From assembly GCA_004211975.1 (NCBI GenBank), contig RXIK01000115.1:1-48494 (forward strand): a DNA stretch of 48,494 bases, written 5' to 3'. Origin of the DNA: Methanosarcinales archaeon (GTDB taxonomy: Archaea; Halobacteriota; Methanosarcinia; Methanosarcinales; Methanogasteraceae). Both the position numbers and the translations under genes were made by a program. Every line of letters begins with the position of its first letter. Within the stretch, counting starts at the first letter, position 1. The notes under the pieces are model-generated. The model worked only from the letters and a program-made list of their open reading frames with translations. It was not told the origin of the DNA and ran no database searches. Below, piece by piece: positions 28,122 to 38,101 of this stretch.

Positions 28122-29255
28122 TTATTCTCCCATGCCAATAACTATGGTCTTATTGTATAGTTCAATATATGTATCTCCGGTTGAAGCAATTTCGCCCAAA
28201 CTTAACAACCCAAATAGAAAGACATCACTTCCTGCTTTGTTTGCGATGATGTTTAACTCATCATTAATTTTGTCTTCTAAAAACAAGGCTCTGACAAGAC
28301 AGTCCACAATTAGCGCTTTGCCCGGGGCTATCTTCTTTTTGCTTTCAAAAGCAATTTTAGCTTGTTCGGCAGCTATTCCTGCGGCTGCTATTAATTTATC
28401 AGGGTGCGCTTTCGTAACCACCAGCACAGAGTTTTCAGGCATTTCACTGGCAAATACAAGGCTGTTGTCTTCATTAACACTTATAGGAACACGCAGAATG
28501 ATCTCAGTATCATATTTCAGGATTCCAAGCGGATATGATTTAGCCACATCAAGAAAACCATCTGCAGTTAACTTGATGCCGGCATCTTGCTCAACGATAT
28601 TTTTGTAATATTCAAAGGCAGGTCCCCAGTTAATTGATTTTAAAATATTTTTATTCACGCTGCTGGCAATAGCAGGGTCAGAAATAGGCTGACAACCATG
28701 GTTTATTCCCACTGACATGAAGTCTTGAGCAGCAGCGATAATAGCCCCTCCCGCGAAGATGCAATCACGCGAAAACAGAGATGGCCGATCAACATTTATA
28801 ACACTTCCAGCACTGCCCCCGATAAACGCCATTTCCCTGAAAAATTTTTCGTATAATGTCTCTATAAGCAGCGGAATATTGTCTGTGTATGCACTGGTAA
28901 AGATCAGAAGGGTCCGGGTATTTTTCGAGACAAAATCTTCCGGGAAGTCGCCTTTGAATGTGCTTAGATCTTTAATCACTTCAATTGAGACCGGGGACTT
29001 AAAGGCGCAACCCACCACCCCCTGCGTATACAGCGAGCCGTCATAGATCACTTCAGGGAAAATACCTCCCCATACCTCAATATCCATCGTTTTTAGTAGA
29101 GGTTGTAGTTGTTTGTAATCAAACGGCGTTTCTTCTCCAACAAACAAGAGAATGCCTTTAGCATTGTCGTTACTTAGTTCCTTCAGGAATGGCTGCCATC
29201 CTTCCGGTTCTCGCCCATCATAGAACTTTACTTTTTGAAACATAATCTTCCCCAT
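28122..29255 (-). CDS. FIST-domain sensory protein
   Basis: Pattern KGILLFVGEETPFDYKQLQPLLKTM...GGIFPEVIYDGSLYTQGVVGCAF...FIGGSAGS...FLFGLLSLGEIASTGDTYIELYNKTIVIGMG is FIST_N/FIST_C-like. Confidence 0.8.
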   Translation of the reverse strand: MGKIMFQKVKFYDGREPEGWQPFLKELSNDNAKGILLFVGEETPFDYKQLQPLLKTMDIEVWGGIFPEVIYDGSLYTQGVVGCAFKSPVSIEVIKDLSTFKGDFPEDFVSKNTRTLLIFTSAYTDNIPLLIETLYEKFFREMAFIGGSAGSVINVDRPSLFSRDCIFAGGAIIAAAQDFMSVGINHGCQPISDPAIASSVNKNILKSINWGPAFEYYKNIVEQDAGIKLTADGFLDVAKSYPLGILKYDTEIILRVPISVNEDNSLVFASEMPENSVLVVTKAHPDKLIAAAGIAAEQAKIAFESKKKIAPGKALIVDCLVRALFLEDKINDELNIIANKAGSDVFLFGLLSLGEIASTGDTYIELYNKTIVIGMGE

Positions 29256-29618
29256 TCAACTTTCAATTATCTGCTGTGATCTCCATATCTCTTGTTTTAG
29301 CTCAATAACACGTTTCTCTCGACCCGGCGTGGCACGATAAACCATTTCAAGCTCGTCCATTCCATCTGTATGATTCTTACTTGCATCCACTGCATCTTTA
29401 AAGGTGTTTACTGCTGTTATCATGCCAGCGGACTCTTTACACCACCCTAACACCGTCGTGATATGGTGCTCTCTTGGTTGTGCGGTGGTCTCCGGATGAT
29501 TGCCAACCTGTTCCTTACTGATGTTTGTTGAAACGGTTCTGCTAATCCGGATTGTAGCCATGCCTGTGATCAAAACAAGCGATAACATGACTGCAAGAAG
29601 CTTTGTTTGGATATTCAT
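29256..29618 (-). pseudogene. Truncated N-terminal duplicate of the 29735-31972 sensor kinase
   Basis: [38 protein letters not shown] mirrors [38 protein letters not shown]; ends after 120 aa. Confidence 0.7.
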
Positions 29619-29734
29619 TTGTGTATCCCTGTGTTAAGCTGTTCAGGCATCTTGTAAAGTGGTTTTTTCCCTGGATTCCTGAAGAAAACTGTTGATCTTC
29701 TTTGTTGATTCCACCATTTTAAGCGCTCTACCTG

Positions 29735-31972
29735 CTAATCGTCTATGTCAAACTTGATGTTAAAAGTTGTCCCGTTTTTGCTGATGACCTTCAGGGTCCC
29801 GTCTAACTGGTCTTCCGTGAGGATTTTTATCAGGCGCAAGCCAAGCGTTCCGGTTTTATCGATGTTAAACCCGGCAGGCAGTCCCACGCCATTGTCGCTT
29901 ACCGTCAGGTTGATTCTGCCTTCTTCTGATGCGGTGAGATTAACCTCGATTTTTCCTTCTTTTCTGCCGACAAAAGCATGTTTCAGGGCGTTTGAGAGCA
30001 GTTCGTTAACGATTAATCCAACGGGCACCGCCAGCGATATCGGAACGGGATAGTCAGCTATGGAAACAACCTTTGTAATCTGTGTATCAGGGACCGGATA
30101 ACTCTGGAGCAATTGCACAAGCAACTTATTCACAAAATCATTCAGGTTGATCTCTGATAAATCATCGCTTTCATATAATTGGGCGTGAATGAGCGCCATA
30201 GCATTTATCCGATTCTTGGATTCGGTGAGCACATCGATTGAGTCTTTGTTTTTAGCAGCTCTTGCCTGCATATTGAGCAGGCTTGACACAACCTGAAGAT
30301 TGTTCTTTACGCGATGGTGAATCTCCCGCAGAAGCACCACCTTTTCCGCTAAACTTGCTTTAATCTGGTCTTCCGCCTTCTTGTGCTTGGTGATATCAAG
30401 CATCATCCCAACCATGCCAATAACGACGTTATTAGAATCAACAAAAGGCGTTTTGCTTGTGGACGTCCACCTCGGTTTGCCGTCTGCCCGGGTGGTGAGT
30501 TCCTCAATATCATATATTGGTTCGCCGGATTCCATTACTTCCCGATCATGCGCCTTGTACGAGGCTGCCTGCTCATCCGGGAAAAAATCGTAATCGGTCT
30601 TACCTGCTATTTCATCCACCAAAACCCCGACCATGCCTGCAAAAGCCTCGTTTGCTGCAACATAATTACCATCCCTATCCTTAAAATAGACAAATGCCGG
30701 AATGGTTGAGAGTAAAGCCTTTTGTTCCTCGGATTTCTGCCTCAGTTTCGCCCCGGCAAGCGCCAGATCATCTTTTGCCTCGGTAACGTCAGCAAGCATG
30801 TTAGATATCGCAACCCTCTGCTGCTCACTCTCCGCGAGTAGCTCATCCAACCTCGCAGTTCTCTCCTCCACTTTATCCTCAAGACCTCTGCTATACGCCT
30901 CCAGCTCCCTTCCGGATTCTTTCAGGTTGGCAGTCATCGTATCAAACACCCTTGAGAGCTCCCCAACCTCATCACCGGTTCTGGTGCCGACTTTATAGTC
31001 GAGGTTCCCCCTCATTATCTCTTCAGTGCCGTGCTGTAATTTTACAATTGGTTTTGCTATTGTGCCTGATACTATGACGCAGATTACCGCGCCAATAAAT
31101 AACAGACCGGCAAGAACCGAAAACACCGTGGTAGTCAGTCTGGTGACCGGTGCAAACGCTTCCGCCTCCTCAATCTCTGCCACCAGACACCAGTTCATTG
31201 CAGGTATGTGTGCGTGTGCGCCCAGTACGTCCACACCACGATAATTCCGGTATAAAGCCGCTTCCGGTTCATGATTCCCTGCGGCGACAAAATGCTCAGG
31301 ATTAACGTCCGGTGTCGGGATCGTGTCATTAATAACTCTTGAAGGGGTTATTATGTAGCCGTATTCATTCAGGATGTAGATCTCACCAGTCTTCCCAAGA
31401 CCCGTTCTATCGGTCGCTATCTCAAATATTTTTCTTGCATCAAAATCCACAATAATAACCCCTGAAAACTCGCCATCCACCAAAATCGGCATTACCACAC
31501 TCACAACATCATCTCCGGTGAACACAGATGTACGGAGGTCTGTCGCAAGGATCTCTCCATCTTCTATCCTGAAAATTTCGCTCGTGTTATCATCAGACTC
31601 GGTGTCCATGTGACCGGAAGCAACCACGGTGCCATTCTTATCCAGAATTCTGATCCCTGAAATATCTTCGTGTGCTTGTATCGTATTATTTATCCGGAGA
31701 TTAGCAATCCCTATGCAATGAGTGCGATTTCTGCGTTTATCCACTATATTTCTAAAAGAAGTTCCTACTGACAGCGTTCCGGTCTCATGGTTATACGCAC
31801 CCAAAACAGTCCCGATATGGTTCGCTCTTGATTGTGCGGTGGTCTCTAAGTTGATGCTAACCTGTTCTTCGATGATACTCGTTGAAACAGTTCTGCCAAT
31901 CAGAATTGCAGCCATGCCGGTAATCAACACAAGCGAAAGCATAACAACAAGAAACTTTGTTCGGATGTTCAT
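29735..31972 (-). CDS. Cache-HAMP-PAS-HisKA_2 sensor histidine kinase
   Basis: Cache-like extracellular region ([15 protein letters not shown]...[20 protein letters not shown]), HAMP, PAS ([24 protein letters not shown]), HisKA_2/HATPase. Confidence 0.93.
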   Translation of the reverse strand: MNIRTKFLVVMLSLVLITGMAAILIGRTVSTSIIEEQVSINLETTAQSRANHIGTVLGAYNHETGTLSVGTSFRNIVDKRRNRTHCIGIANLRINNTIQAHEDISGIRILDKNGTVVASGHMDTESDDNTSEIFRIEDGEILATDLRTSVFTGDDVVSVVMPILVDGEFSGVIIVDFDARKIFEIATDRTGLGKTGEIYILNEYGYIITPSRVINDTIPTPDVNPEHFVAAGNHEPEAALYRNYRGVDVLGAHAHIPAMNWCLVAEIEEAEAFAPVTRLTTTVFSVLAGLLFIGAVICVIVSGTIAKPIVKLQHGTEEIMRGNLDYKVGTRTGDEVGELSRVFDTMTANLKESGRELEAYSRGLEDKVEERTARLDELLAESEQQRVAISNMLADVTEAKDDLALAGAKLRQKSEEQKALLSTIPAFVYFKDRDGNYVAANEAFAGMVGVLVDEIAGKTDYDFFPDEQAASYKAHDREVMESGEPIYDIEELTTRADGKPRWTSTSKTPFVDSNNVVIGMVGMMLDITKHKKAEDQIKASLAEKVVLLREIHHRVKNNLQVVSSLLNMQARAAKNKDSIDVLTESKNRINAMALIHAQLYESDDLSEINLNDFVNKLLVQLLQSYPVPDTQITKVVSIADYPVPISLAVPVGLIVNELLSNALKHAFVGRKEGKIEVNLTASEEGRINLTVSDNGVGLPAGFNIDKTGTLGLRLIKILTEDQLDGTLKVISKNGTTFNIKFDIDD

Positions 31973-32017
31973 TTCACCCCTCTTCTACCCTTTCTCTTTC
32001 GTTCATCTCTCTATTAA

Positions 32018-32375
32018 CTATTCGGGTATCTTATAGCGAGGTTCCTTCCCCATCCCCTGAAGTAAGTCGTTTATTTTCTTTTTTAATTCCACCATTTTTA
32101 GCTCCCGGTCCACCGCCATTTCGTTAAATCTTTTTAGTTCCCCTATTTTCCTTTCGAGTGCCTCCTGCGCCCTCTTGCGTTCGGTGATGTCATGGAATAT
32201 CTCCAGCTTTGATATGCTGCCATCCGGGTTCTTCAGGGGAGTATCAACGAGATCATACGTCCTCTGATTTTTGGGGGAATGCCATTCCCAACGAACGGTT
32301 TCTCCCGCGAAAACCTCCGGATTCGTGCACCATGGGCAGGCACCATTCCATTTTGTGTTGGTGCCAGTCGGTGGG
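32018..32375 (-). pseudogene. Truncated PAS-domain/kinase C-terminal fragment abutting rnpB
   Basis: Minus frame reads TPPTGTNTKWNGACPWCTNPEVFAGETVRWEWHSPKNQRTYDLVDTPLKNPDGSISKLEIFHDITERKRAQEALERKIGELKRFNEMAVDRELKMVELKKKINDLLQGMGKEPRYKIPE*; no start. Confidence 0.8.
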
Positions 32376-32692
32376 GTTTGAGTGAGGAGAGTAAGCCCCC
32401 TTCTGTTCTTAGCAGCATTCGACTAAAGCGCCATTACCAGGGAAATACAGCCGGACGCTGCCAGCAATTTCTCGCTGTTCCCATGCAGGCTTGCACCCAT
32501 GGGGTTTCACCGTTTCATCCACAATATGTGACCTCAGCCTTCCGGCATCACAGCATTGCCATATCGCGGTATCGTTTCTGTGTCAGAGCCAGAACTCTCG
32601 CCCTACGCCATTTCGGCGTCCATGTGTCCGGTGGTGGAGGGACTTTCCTCACGACACGAATGTCGCGGCGGCTGCTCTTCCTCTCTCAAGCC
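32376..32692 (-). ncRNA. rnpB: Archaeal RNase P RNA
   Basis: Minus strand carries GTGAGGAAAGTCCCTCC (CR-I), CTGACACAGAAACGATACCGCG, GGTGAAACCCCATGGGTGCAAG, AGAACAGAAGGGGGCTTACTCTCC; ends pair as P1 (TTGAGAGAGGA / TCCTCACTCAA). Confidence 0.88.
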
Positions 32693-32774
32693 ATGGAATT
32701 ATCCTCAGGTGTTATTATGTCTTTGGATGATTTTTCGGGGTCAGCTTCTCTGACATCATGACTTCATTTGGGCA

Positions 32775-32824
32775 GTTGTGCTTCATACGACAAACCTGGG
32801 TTACCAGAAAATAATAAAAGGTCC
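32775..32824. mobile_element. Truncated right end of the MITE-like element (copy 3)
   Basis: gttgtgcttcatacgacaaacctgggttaccagaaaataataaaaggtcccc aligns with gttgtgcttacacaagacaaccccgggtaaccagaaaataataaaaagtctc at 48300-48351. Confidence 0.7.
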
Positions 32825-32887
32825 CCGATTGTTTGTACCATGCATATCCTGCAAGAACTGCCGGAATTGTCTTTGCCAGGCGAACCA

Positions 32888-33649
32888 TTATTTTTCAGCA
32901 ATAACCAGCATTTCAAAATCCTCAGTTGTAAGTTTATTGTTCCTTGAGAAGGCTCCGATTTTTGCTCCATAGATATCGATCTTTTTAAAGCCCAGCATTT
33001 TTAATAACCATGTAATTTCAGATGGTGCATAATATCTTTCATCACATTCCAATTCCTTCTTATTCCCAAAATCATCTTCTACTGTGGTGATATTGTGATC
33101 TCGGAACGTCATTAAATCAAAAGTATTACTTCTATAGGTCGCATTCCCTGCTTCTGTTGTTGATGCGCAAACCTCTTCAACCAAATGATACAGTGGGAAT
33201 AACCCATTTAGTGTTGTGAAAATCAGTTTGCCATGATCATTTAATGATTTTGTAACATTTATTAGTATTTCATAGTTCATTTCATCTGTTTCCATCAAAG
33301 GAAATGCCCCTTCGCAAAGCATTATTGCCAGATCAAATTCATTCTTAAATGGTAAATCCCTTGCATCATGTTTCTGGAAATCTATTCGCAGGTTTTGAGC
33401 TTTTGCTTTTGTTTTTGCTCGCTCCAATTGTGATTCTGACAAATCAATTCCTGTAACCCTGTAACCTCTTTTTGCCAGTTCAATCGAATGTCTACCGGTA
33501 CCACATCCAACATCAATTATTTTCAGCGATTCATCATAATTAATTTCTTTTCCGATAAAATCACACTCGCCAATTGTGCCATGCGTAAAACTTTCATCAT
33601 CATATTTTTTACCGTAGTCTTCAAACAGTGTTTCATACCATTGTTTCAT
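32888..33649 (-). CDS. Class I SAM-dependent methyltransferase
   Basis: LKIIDVGCGTGRHSIELAKRGYRVTGIDLSESQLERAKTKA...FDLAIMLCEGAFPLM; overlaps tgtA stop. Confidence 0.88.
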   Translation of the reverse strand: MKQWYETLFEDYGKKYDDESFTHGTIGECDFIGKEINYDESLKIIDVGCGTGRHSIELAKRGYRVTGIDLSESQLERAKTKAKAQNLRIDFQKHDARDLPFKNEFDLAIMLCEGAFPLMETDEMNYEILINVTKSLNDHGKLIFTTLNGLFPLYHLVEEVCASTTEAGNATYRSNTFDLMTFRDHNITTVEDDFGNKKELECDERYYAPSEITWLLKMLGFKKIDIYGAKIGAFSRNNKLTTEDFEMLVIAEK

Positions 33650-35121
33650 TCTATTTCTCCATGCTCCGGGGTCGCTCTTTCACACAACATCATGATATCA
33701 GCAATCAGCGGGTGCTCCCACTCGCAGACAAACGTGAACCGTGCATCCGGATTGAGCTTGATCAGGCGAAGCACGTTTCCAAGCGCAACAAAAGCCGCCT
33801 CCCAGTCCGGTTCTGACCGCTCTGGCACCTCTGCATTAAACGGATATGTCTCGCTAAGCTCAACCGGATACGCGCCAAACGGTGCTTTCAGGTTGAGCAC
33901 ATGGTCAAACACATCTTCCCCGCGGGTTTTTCGTGTGCGGATGAGCACCGTTCCGTGCAAGTCGAATCGGTCAAGTCGATCTCCAAATCGCAGAACCTCT
34001 GCACGGCGTGCGGATTCGCTTCCGCAGTAGAAGAACGTTGATTTCCGGATCGGATCAAACCGCTCAATCCAGTCCGCGTGGCTGACCGCACGCTTGAGTC
34101 CATCAAGCAACCTTGGATGCGCCCTGCACCTGCGTTCAACAAGCTCCCAGAGGTTTCCTTCAATGATGCATTGTTTTATCAGGTTGATTTCCGCAAAAGT
34201 CGCATAAAGATTGTGTTTTGCAAGTGAGATGTAGTTTTCACTTCGAACTTCCTCTTTTAATTCATCTGCGGTGTATGCTGTGCACACCGGGCATGAGCAC
34301 GGGAGATGCTGGAGATCGCTCAGATGATATGTCCCGTCAGTAGTGAAATACCGCCCGTCCTTAGCATAGAGTGCGTAAGCAGCCGAATCAAAGAGATCGC
34401 ACCCGAGTGCAACCGCAAGCGCAAACATCGCGGGGTGTCCTGCACCAAAGAGATGAACCGGTGCTGCCGGAGAAAGCCCCTTCTTTGATGCGACGATCAC
34501 GTCCACCATCTCCGCAAACCTGTAATTCGCAAGCAGCGGCACAACCGCACCAATCGGGTAGACATCAAAACCAACCCCTGAAAGCGTGCGTGCACACTCA
34601 TTCCGTAAATCAGAGTAAGTTGCTCCCTGCACAGGTCCTGCAAGAAGCATAGAACTCTTCGCCATCCCACGCGCATCCTTGCACCGTTCAATCGTTGTTC
34701 TCATCTCGGATTCTGCCTGTTCGTGCGATACGTCTGGCGGCGTCGGGATATCAAGCGGCACACCAATGTCTGAGCCGATGTCCTGCTGAAACCGGACAAT
34801 TTCATTAGAGGTGATCTCAATATCATGATACACCGAGAGCTGGTACGACCCGGAATCGGTCATGACCGCACCACCAAAATTAATCAGGGAATGCACACCA
34901 TTCTCAATTGCATGCGCCCTTAATTCGGGGTTACGGTATATGATGTATGCGTTGGTGATAACAATCTCTGCTCCGAATTTCGCAAGTTCAGGTGCATCCA
35001 CCATCGATATATTCGGATTAATCACGGGCATAACGGTCGGAGTCTCAATTCTCCCGTGGCTGGTGTAGAGCCTGCCGATTCTGCCGGCTGAGTCCTTATG
35101 CGCAATTTCGAAGCAAGACAT
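33646..35121 (-). CDS. tgtA: Archaeosine tRNA-guanine(15) transglycosylase
   Basis: GRLYTSHGRIETPTVMPVINPNISMVDAPELAKFGAEIVITNAYIIYRNPELR...GGAVMTDSGSYQLSVY...CSCPVCTAYTADELK. Confidence 0.92.
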   Translation of the reverse strand: MSCFEIAHKDSAGRIGRLYTSHGRIETPTVMPVINPNISMVDAPELAKFGAEIVITNAYIIYRNPELRAHAIENGVHSLINFGGAVMTDSGSYQLSVYHDIEITSNEIVRFQQDIGSDIGVPLDIPTPPDVSHEQAESEMRTTIERCKDARGMAKSSMLLAGPVQGATYSDLRNECARTLSGVGFDVYPIGAVVPLLANYRFAEMVDVIVASKKGLSPAAPVHLFGAGHPAMFALAVALGCDLFDSAAYALYAKDGRYFTTDGTYHLSDLQHLPCSCPVCTAYTADELKEEVRSENYISLAKHNLYATFAEINLIKQCIIEGNLWELVERRCRAHPRLLDGLKRAVSHADWIERFDPIRKSTFFYCGSESARRAEVLRFGDRLDRFDLHGTVLIRTRKTRGEDVFDHVLNLKAPFGAYPVELSETYPFNAEVPERSEPDWEAAFVALGNVLRLIKLNPDARFTFVCEWEHPLIADIMMLCERATPEHGEIE

Positions 35122-35570
35122 AACGACACGCTTTGTCGGGTGGCATCTATAGTCTTTCTGCTCTTTCATCCCATGTTCTCCAGCATCACCCCTCAAATTC
35201 ACTGTTTTCACCCCATAAATAATTGGGACCAGTATCAATTTAGGGCACTGGGGATCCAACCGAAAAACCCAGTAACACTAACCGGGATCCAGGATGCCCA
35301 ATAGCACACGTTCCAAACCGGCACCTATGAGATTATCTGCCAGATAGCATTCACCATAATTTCCAGATTTTTATGGTATATACACTATAACCCCAGACCC
35401 CCCTACATACTCCTTTTTACCAAGACCAACTATACATACGCCCGGTGTACCTTGACATCCCCTCACCCAAAATCTACCTCATTACATTTCTCCTCTGCAT
35501 CCTTGCAGATACCCCTCTCACCGCCCGACACATTTTTGAGGACAATAGCAACTGGGGTGCGTTTTGCATA

Positions 35571-35740
35571 GGGCTTGCCAGAAAACAATCTGTTAAAATT
35601 CGTGGCATTCGGCACATTCGTGAAATTCGTGATAAAATCAGCATAAAGGATCACGAACGGCACGAATGAACGAATCGCACGAATGTCGGGGATGTAGCGT
35701 GACATCAGCCAACTTTGCTACTTTATTTTTCGGTAAGCAC
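35571..35740. repeat. TTCGTG-type long hairpin / IS end, copy A
   Basis: gggcttgccag...attcgtg repeats...gtcacgctacat...cggtaagcac; inverted near-identical copy at 42342-42468. Confidence 0.8.
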
Positions 35741-36707
35741 ATAGTGGAAAAGGACCATCTCAGAGACGTTGAGATTAGTGAAGTTAACAAGATGCTCTCC
35801 TGCAAGGATGAGAGTCGCGGCTTTTTCACATACCTGTGTGAACGTTGTGGAACCATGTTAAGGGTTCATTTTGGATGTAACCGCCGTATCTGCTCGAATT
35901 GTGGCAAAAACCACACAGACAAATGGGTAAAATCTCTCCAAAACGCGTTATTCAACGTACCGCATCGACACGCAGTACTTACAATCCCGAGCGCTCTGTG
36001 GCAATCGTAAAAAACGATTTTTTCACAAAAAATCGAGTAAAAACTGCCCTCTGGGCGGGGCTGGCGATATATTTTTCGTAAGTGTAAAACAACCGTTTCC
36101 TCCGGAAAGTCTTGATGGATGCTGCGATTGTAGCAATCAACAATACGATCTTGTACAGGCACAGAGGCGGGAGATTGGTGGCAGGTGCCATTGTTGTGTT
36201 GCACCCATTTGCAAAGATTATGGGGTTCAACCCTCACCTCCATATACTTGTGACAGAAGGTGGATTTGACAAACAGGACAATTTTATCCATCAAAAGTAC
36301 ATTTCTTTCAGTGCTATGTGAAAAACATGGCAGTATCAGGTGCTTACCAGCTTCAAAGCAGCACTTCCAAAAGAAGCTGTATATTCGGTGCTCATAGACC
36401 AGCTTTTCAAGAGATATCGCAAGGGCTTTTACGTATATCTACCAAAAGAAGCCAGAATCACGAACAAAAAAGGATAGTAAAGTATGTGGCCAGATATATC
36501 AGACACCCAGCTGTTGCAAACACACAATTGAACCAATATGATGGAAAAACGGTCACATTCTGGTACGGAGACCATGGTGGCACGAGACACTTTGTGCCAA
36601 TAACGGTGCGAGAGTTCATCCAAGCACTGATCCAGCATATTCCAGATCGGAATTTTAAAATGATACGGTGTTACGGTGCATACAGCCGCAGAATCAAAGG
36701 AAAATGA
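35666..36707 (+). pseudogene. Disrupted IS91-like (HUH) transposase
   Basis: Zn-finger CERCGTMLRVHFGCNRRICSNCGKNHTDKWV; HUH NPHLHILVTEGG; frame with stops reads KTWQYQVLTSFKAALPKEAVYSVLIDQLFKRYRKGFYVYLPKEARITNKKG; IVKYVARYIRHPAVANTQLNQYDGKTVTFWY. Interrupted by an insert, a TGA and a frameshift. Confidence 0.85.
36007..36100. repeat. Palindromic repeat inserted within the transposase (copy B of 2345-2415 repeat)
   Basis: aaacgattttttcacaaaaaatcgagtaaaaactgccctctgggcggggct lies between TIPSALWQ and RFLRKVLMDAAIVAI of the transposase. Confidence 0.65.
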
Positions 36708-36934
36708 GGTTTTCGGATGAAAATTACCTGATTGGAACCACCCGATGCTTAGCCAGAGCTACAACTGATTTGCGCCAGCCGGATGCTTTCTTGTTGCGAT
36801 TATAGGTGTCATGGCAATAAAGATAACCGCGGGGGACGTGAAAGGTTTGAAGATGGGGATATTCACCTCCGCGTCTCTCTCTCTCACACTCCGCGGTTAA
36901 AGTCTCTGTTCGGTGATCTTCGAAAAGCCTCTTT

Positions 36935-37855
36935 TCACGCGTAACCAACCGATAGAAAGACGGATGTGTTGTTGGCGGGTGGTGTTGGTCGGATTCTCTG
37001 GTATTCTTTGAGGTTTTTTGGTAGTTCGTAGCGGGAGAATGTGTCTAGCAGTCGTCGGAGTCCTTTTTCGTAGATGCGGTAGGATATCTTTGTCCCGGTG
37101 GGTGTAGCCTTTGCCAGATGGTTGAAGATCACGTCTTTTGGTTCTGCCTGGGCAGCCACCATTATTAGGTCGGTTGGTTCTTTGATTGGTAGTGTCAGAT
37201 GGTTTCCTTTGATTATCTTGATTTGATCGGAAAGCCCGAGTCGTTCAATCACTCTTCTTGAGAGTTCTACTCTGTCTGGCTCCTGCTCAATTCCGATTCC
37301 TTTGAGCCCGTGTTCGCGGCAGAGGACGATTAGGCTGAGTGGTAGTGGTCCGCTTCCAAGGAATAGAACCGTGTCGCCTGCTTTTAGCCTGGCGCCTCGA
37401 AACTCGGTTCTGGCAAGCTCTATATAATTTTGGAAGTATGCGAAGTTTTTGAGCGATTGCCACGGGTCACTGCTCTTTAGTATGGCGTTTGCCTGTTCGA
37501 TCTCCAGTTCCGCGGTGTAGTGACTTCTGAACCCGGTGATTGCGTCAAATGCAGAATTAAACCCGGAACTGGACAGAATCGCCTTTGCGGTTGTGTCGTC
37601 TACATCCAGCGCAATCACCTGGTCCAGTCTTTGAAAAAGGGTCTTTGGATGGTTTGATGGGTTGTAATATAGCTCCTTGCGATCAAAATCCACGACCCTC
37701 GAATAAATATCCATAATCTCTCCCGCTATCGTGTCTGCACAGGAATCATGGGAGGTGCCAAGGCCGGGTATGATCTTTTCATGAATATCGGAACTATGGG
37801 TGAAAGCGGTCGGTTTGCTTGTGTAAAGTTGGGTTGTACAGGTCATATTTATCAC
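36935..37855 (-). CDS. Nicotianamine synthase-like protein (metallophore biosynthesis)
   Basis: 306 aa; GDTVLFLGSGPLPLSLIVLCREHGLKGIGIEQEPDRVELSRRVIERLGLSDQIKIIKGNHLTLP; SRVVDFDRKELYYNPSNHP: matches archaeal NAS-like pattern. Confidence 0.8.
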   Translation of the reverse strand: MINMTCTTQLYTSKPTAFTHSSDIHEKIIPGLGTSHDSCADTIAGEIMDIYSRVVDFDRKELYYNPSNHPKTLFQRLDQVIALDVDDTTAKAILSSSGFNSAFDAITGFRSHYTAELEIEQANAILKSSDPWQSLKNFAYFQNYIELARTEFRGARLKAGDTVLFLGSGPLPLSLIVLCREHGLKGIGIEQEPDRVELSRRVIERLGLSDQIKIIKGNHLTLPIKEPTDLIMVAAQAEPKDVIFNHLAKATPTGTKISYRIYEKGLRRLLDTFSRYELPKNLKEYQRIRPTPPANNTSVFLSVGYA

Positions 37856-38101
37856 AATACAGATGTAAGTCAGGTCTGATACTTAAAAGCTCTGATGTGC
37901 ATGGGTTAATTTAAGATCAAAGTTCAATCATCACGCAAAATTTCTGACGATCCCCGGATATGTGGGATTAAGTATTATCTTTATTGGTTTCGTGATATTC
38001 TGGCGTTGTGTTGGCTCCGGACTACCGGTCTCCGGGCGATACTGGTATTTCTCGCGCGGCGCGTCAGCAAATGGTTATATATGAGTTATGAGCACTGTCA
38101 T

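Noticed and set aside
32279-32761. 160-aa plus ORF and neighbouring short ORFs
   Set aside because: They overlap the RNase P RNA and PAS remnant on the opposite strand; no protein-like features.
35600-35700. Repeated TTCGTG units considered as a CRISPR array
   Set aside because: No regular repeat-spacer periodicity; the units form the two arms of one hairpin and recur as an inverted dispersed copy.
36724-36948. 74-aa minus ORF between the IS91 remnant and the NAS-like gene
   Set aside because: Arg/Glu-rich translation without family, in likely IS-terminal noncoding sequence.
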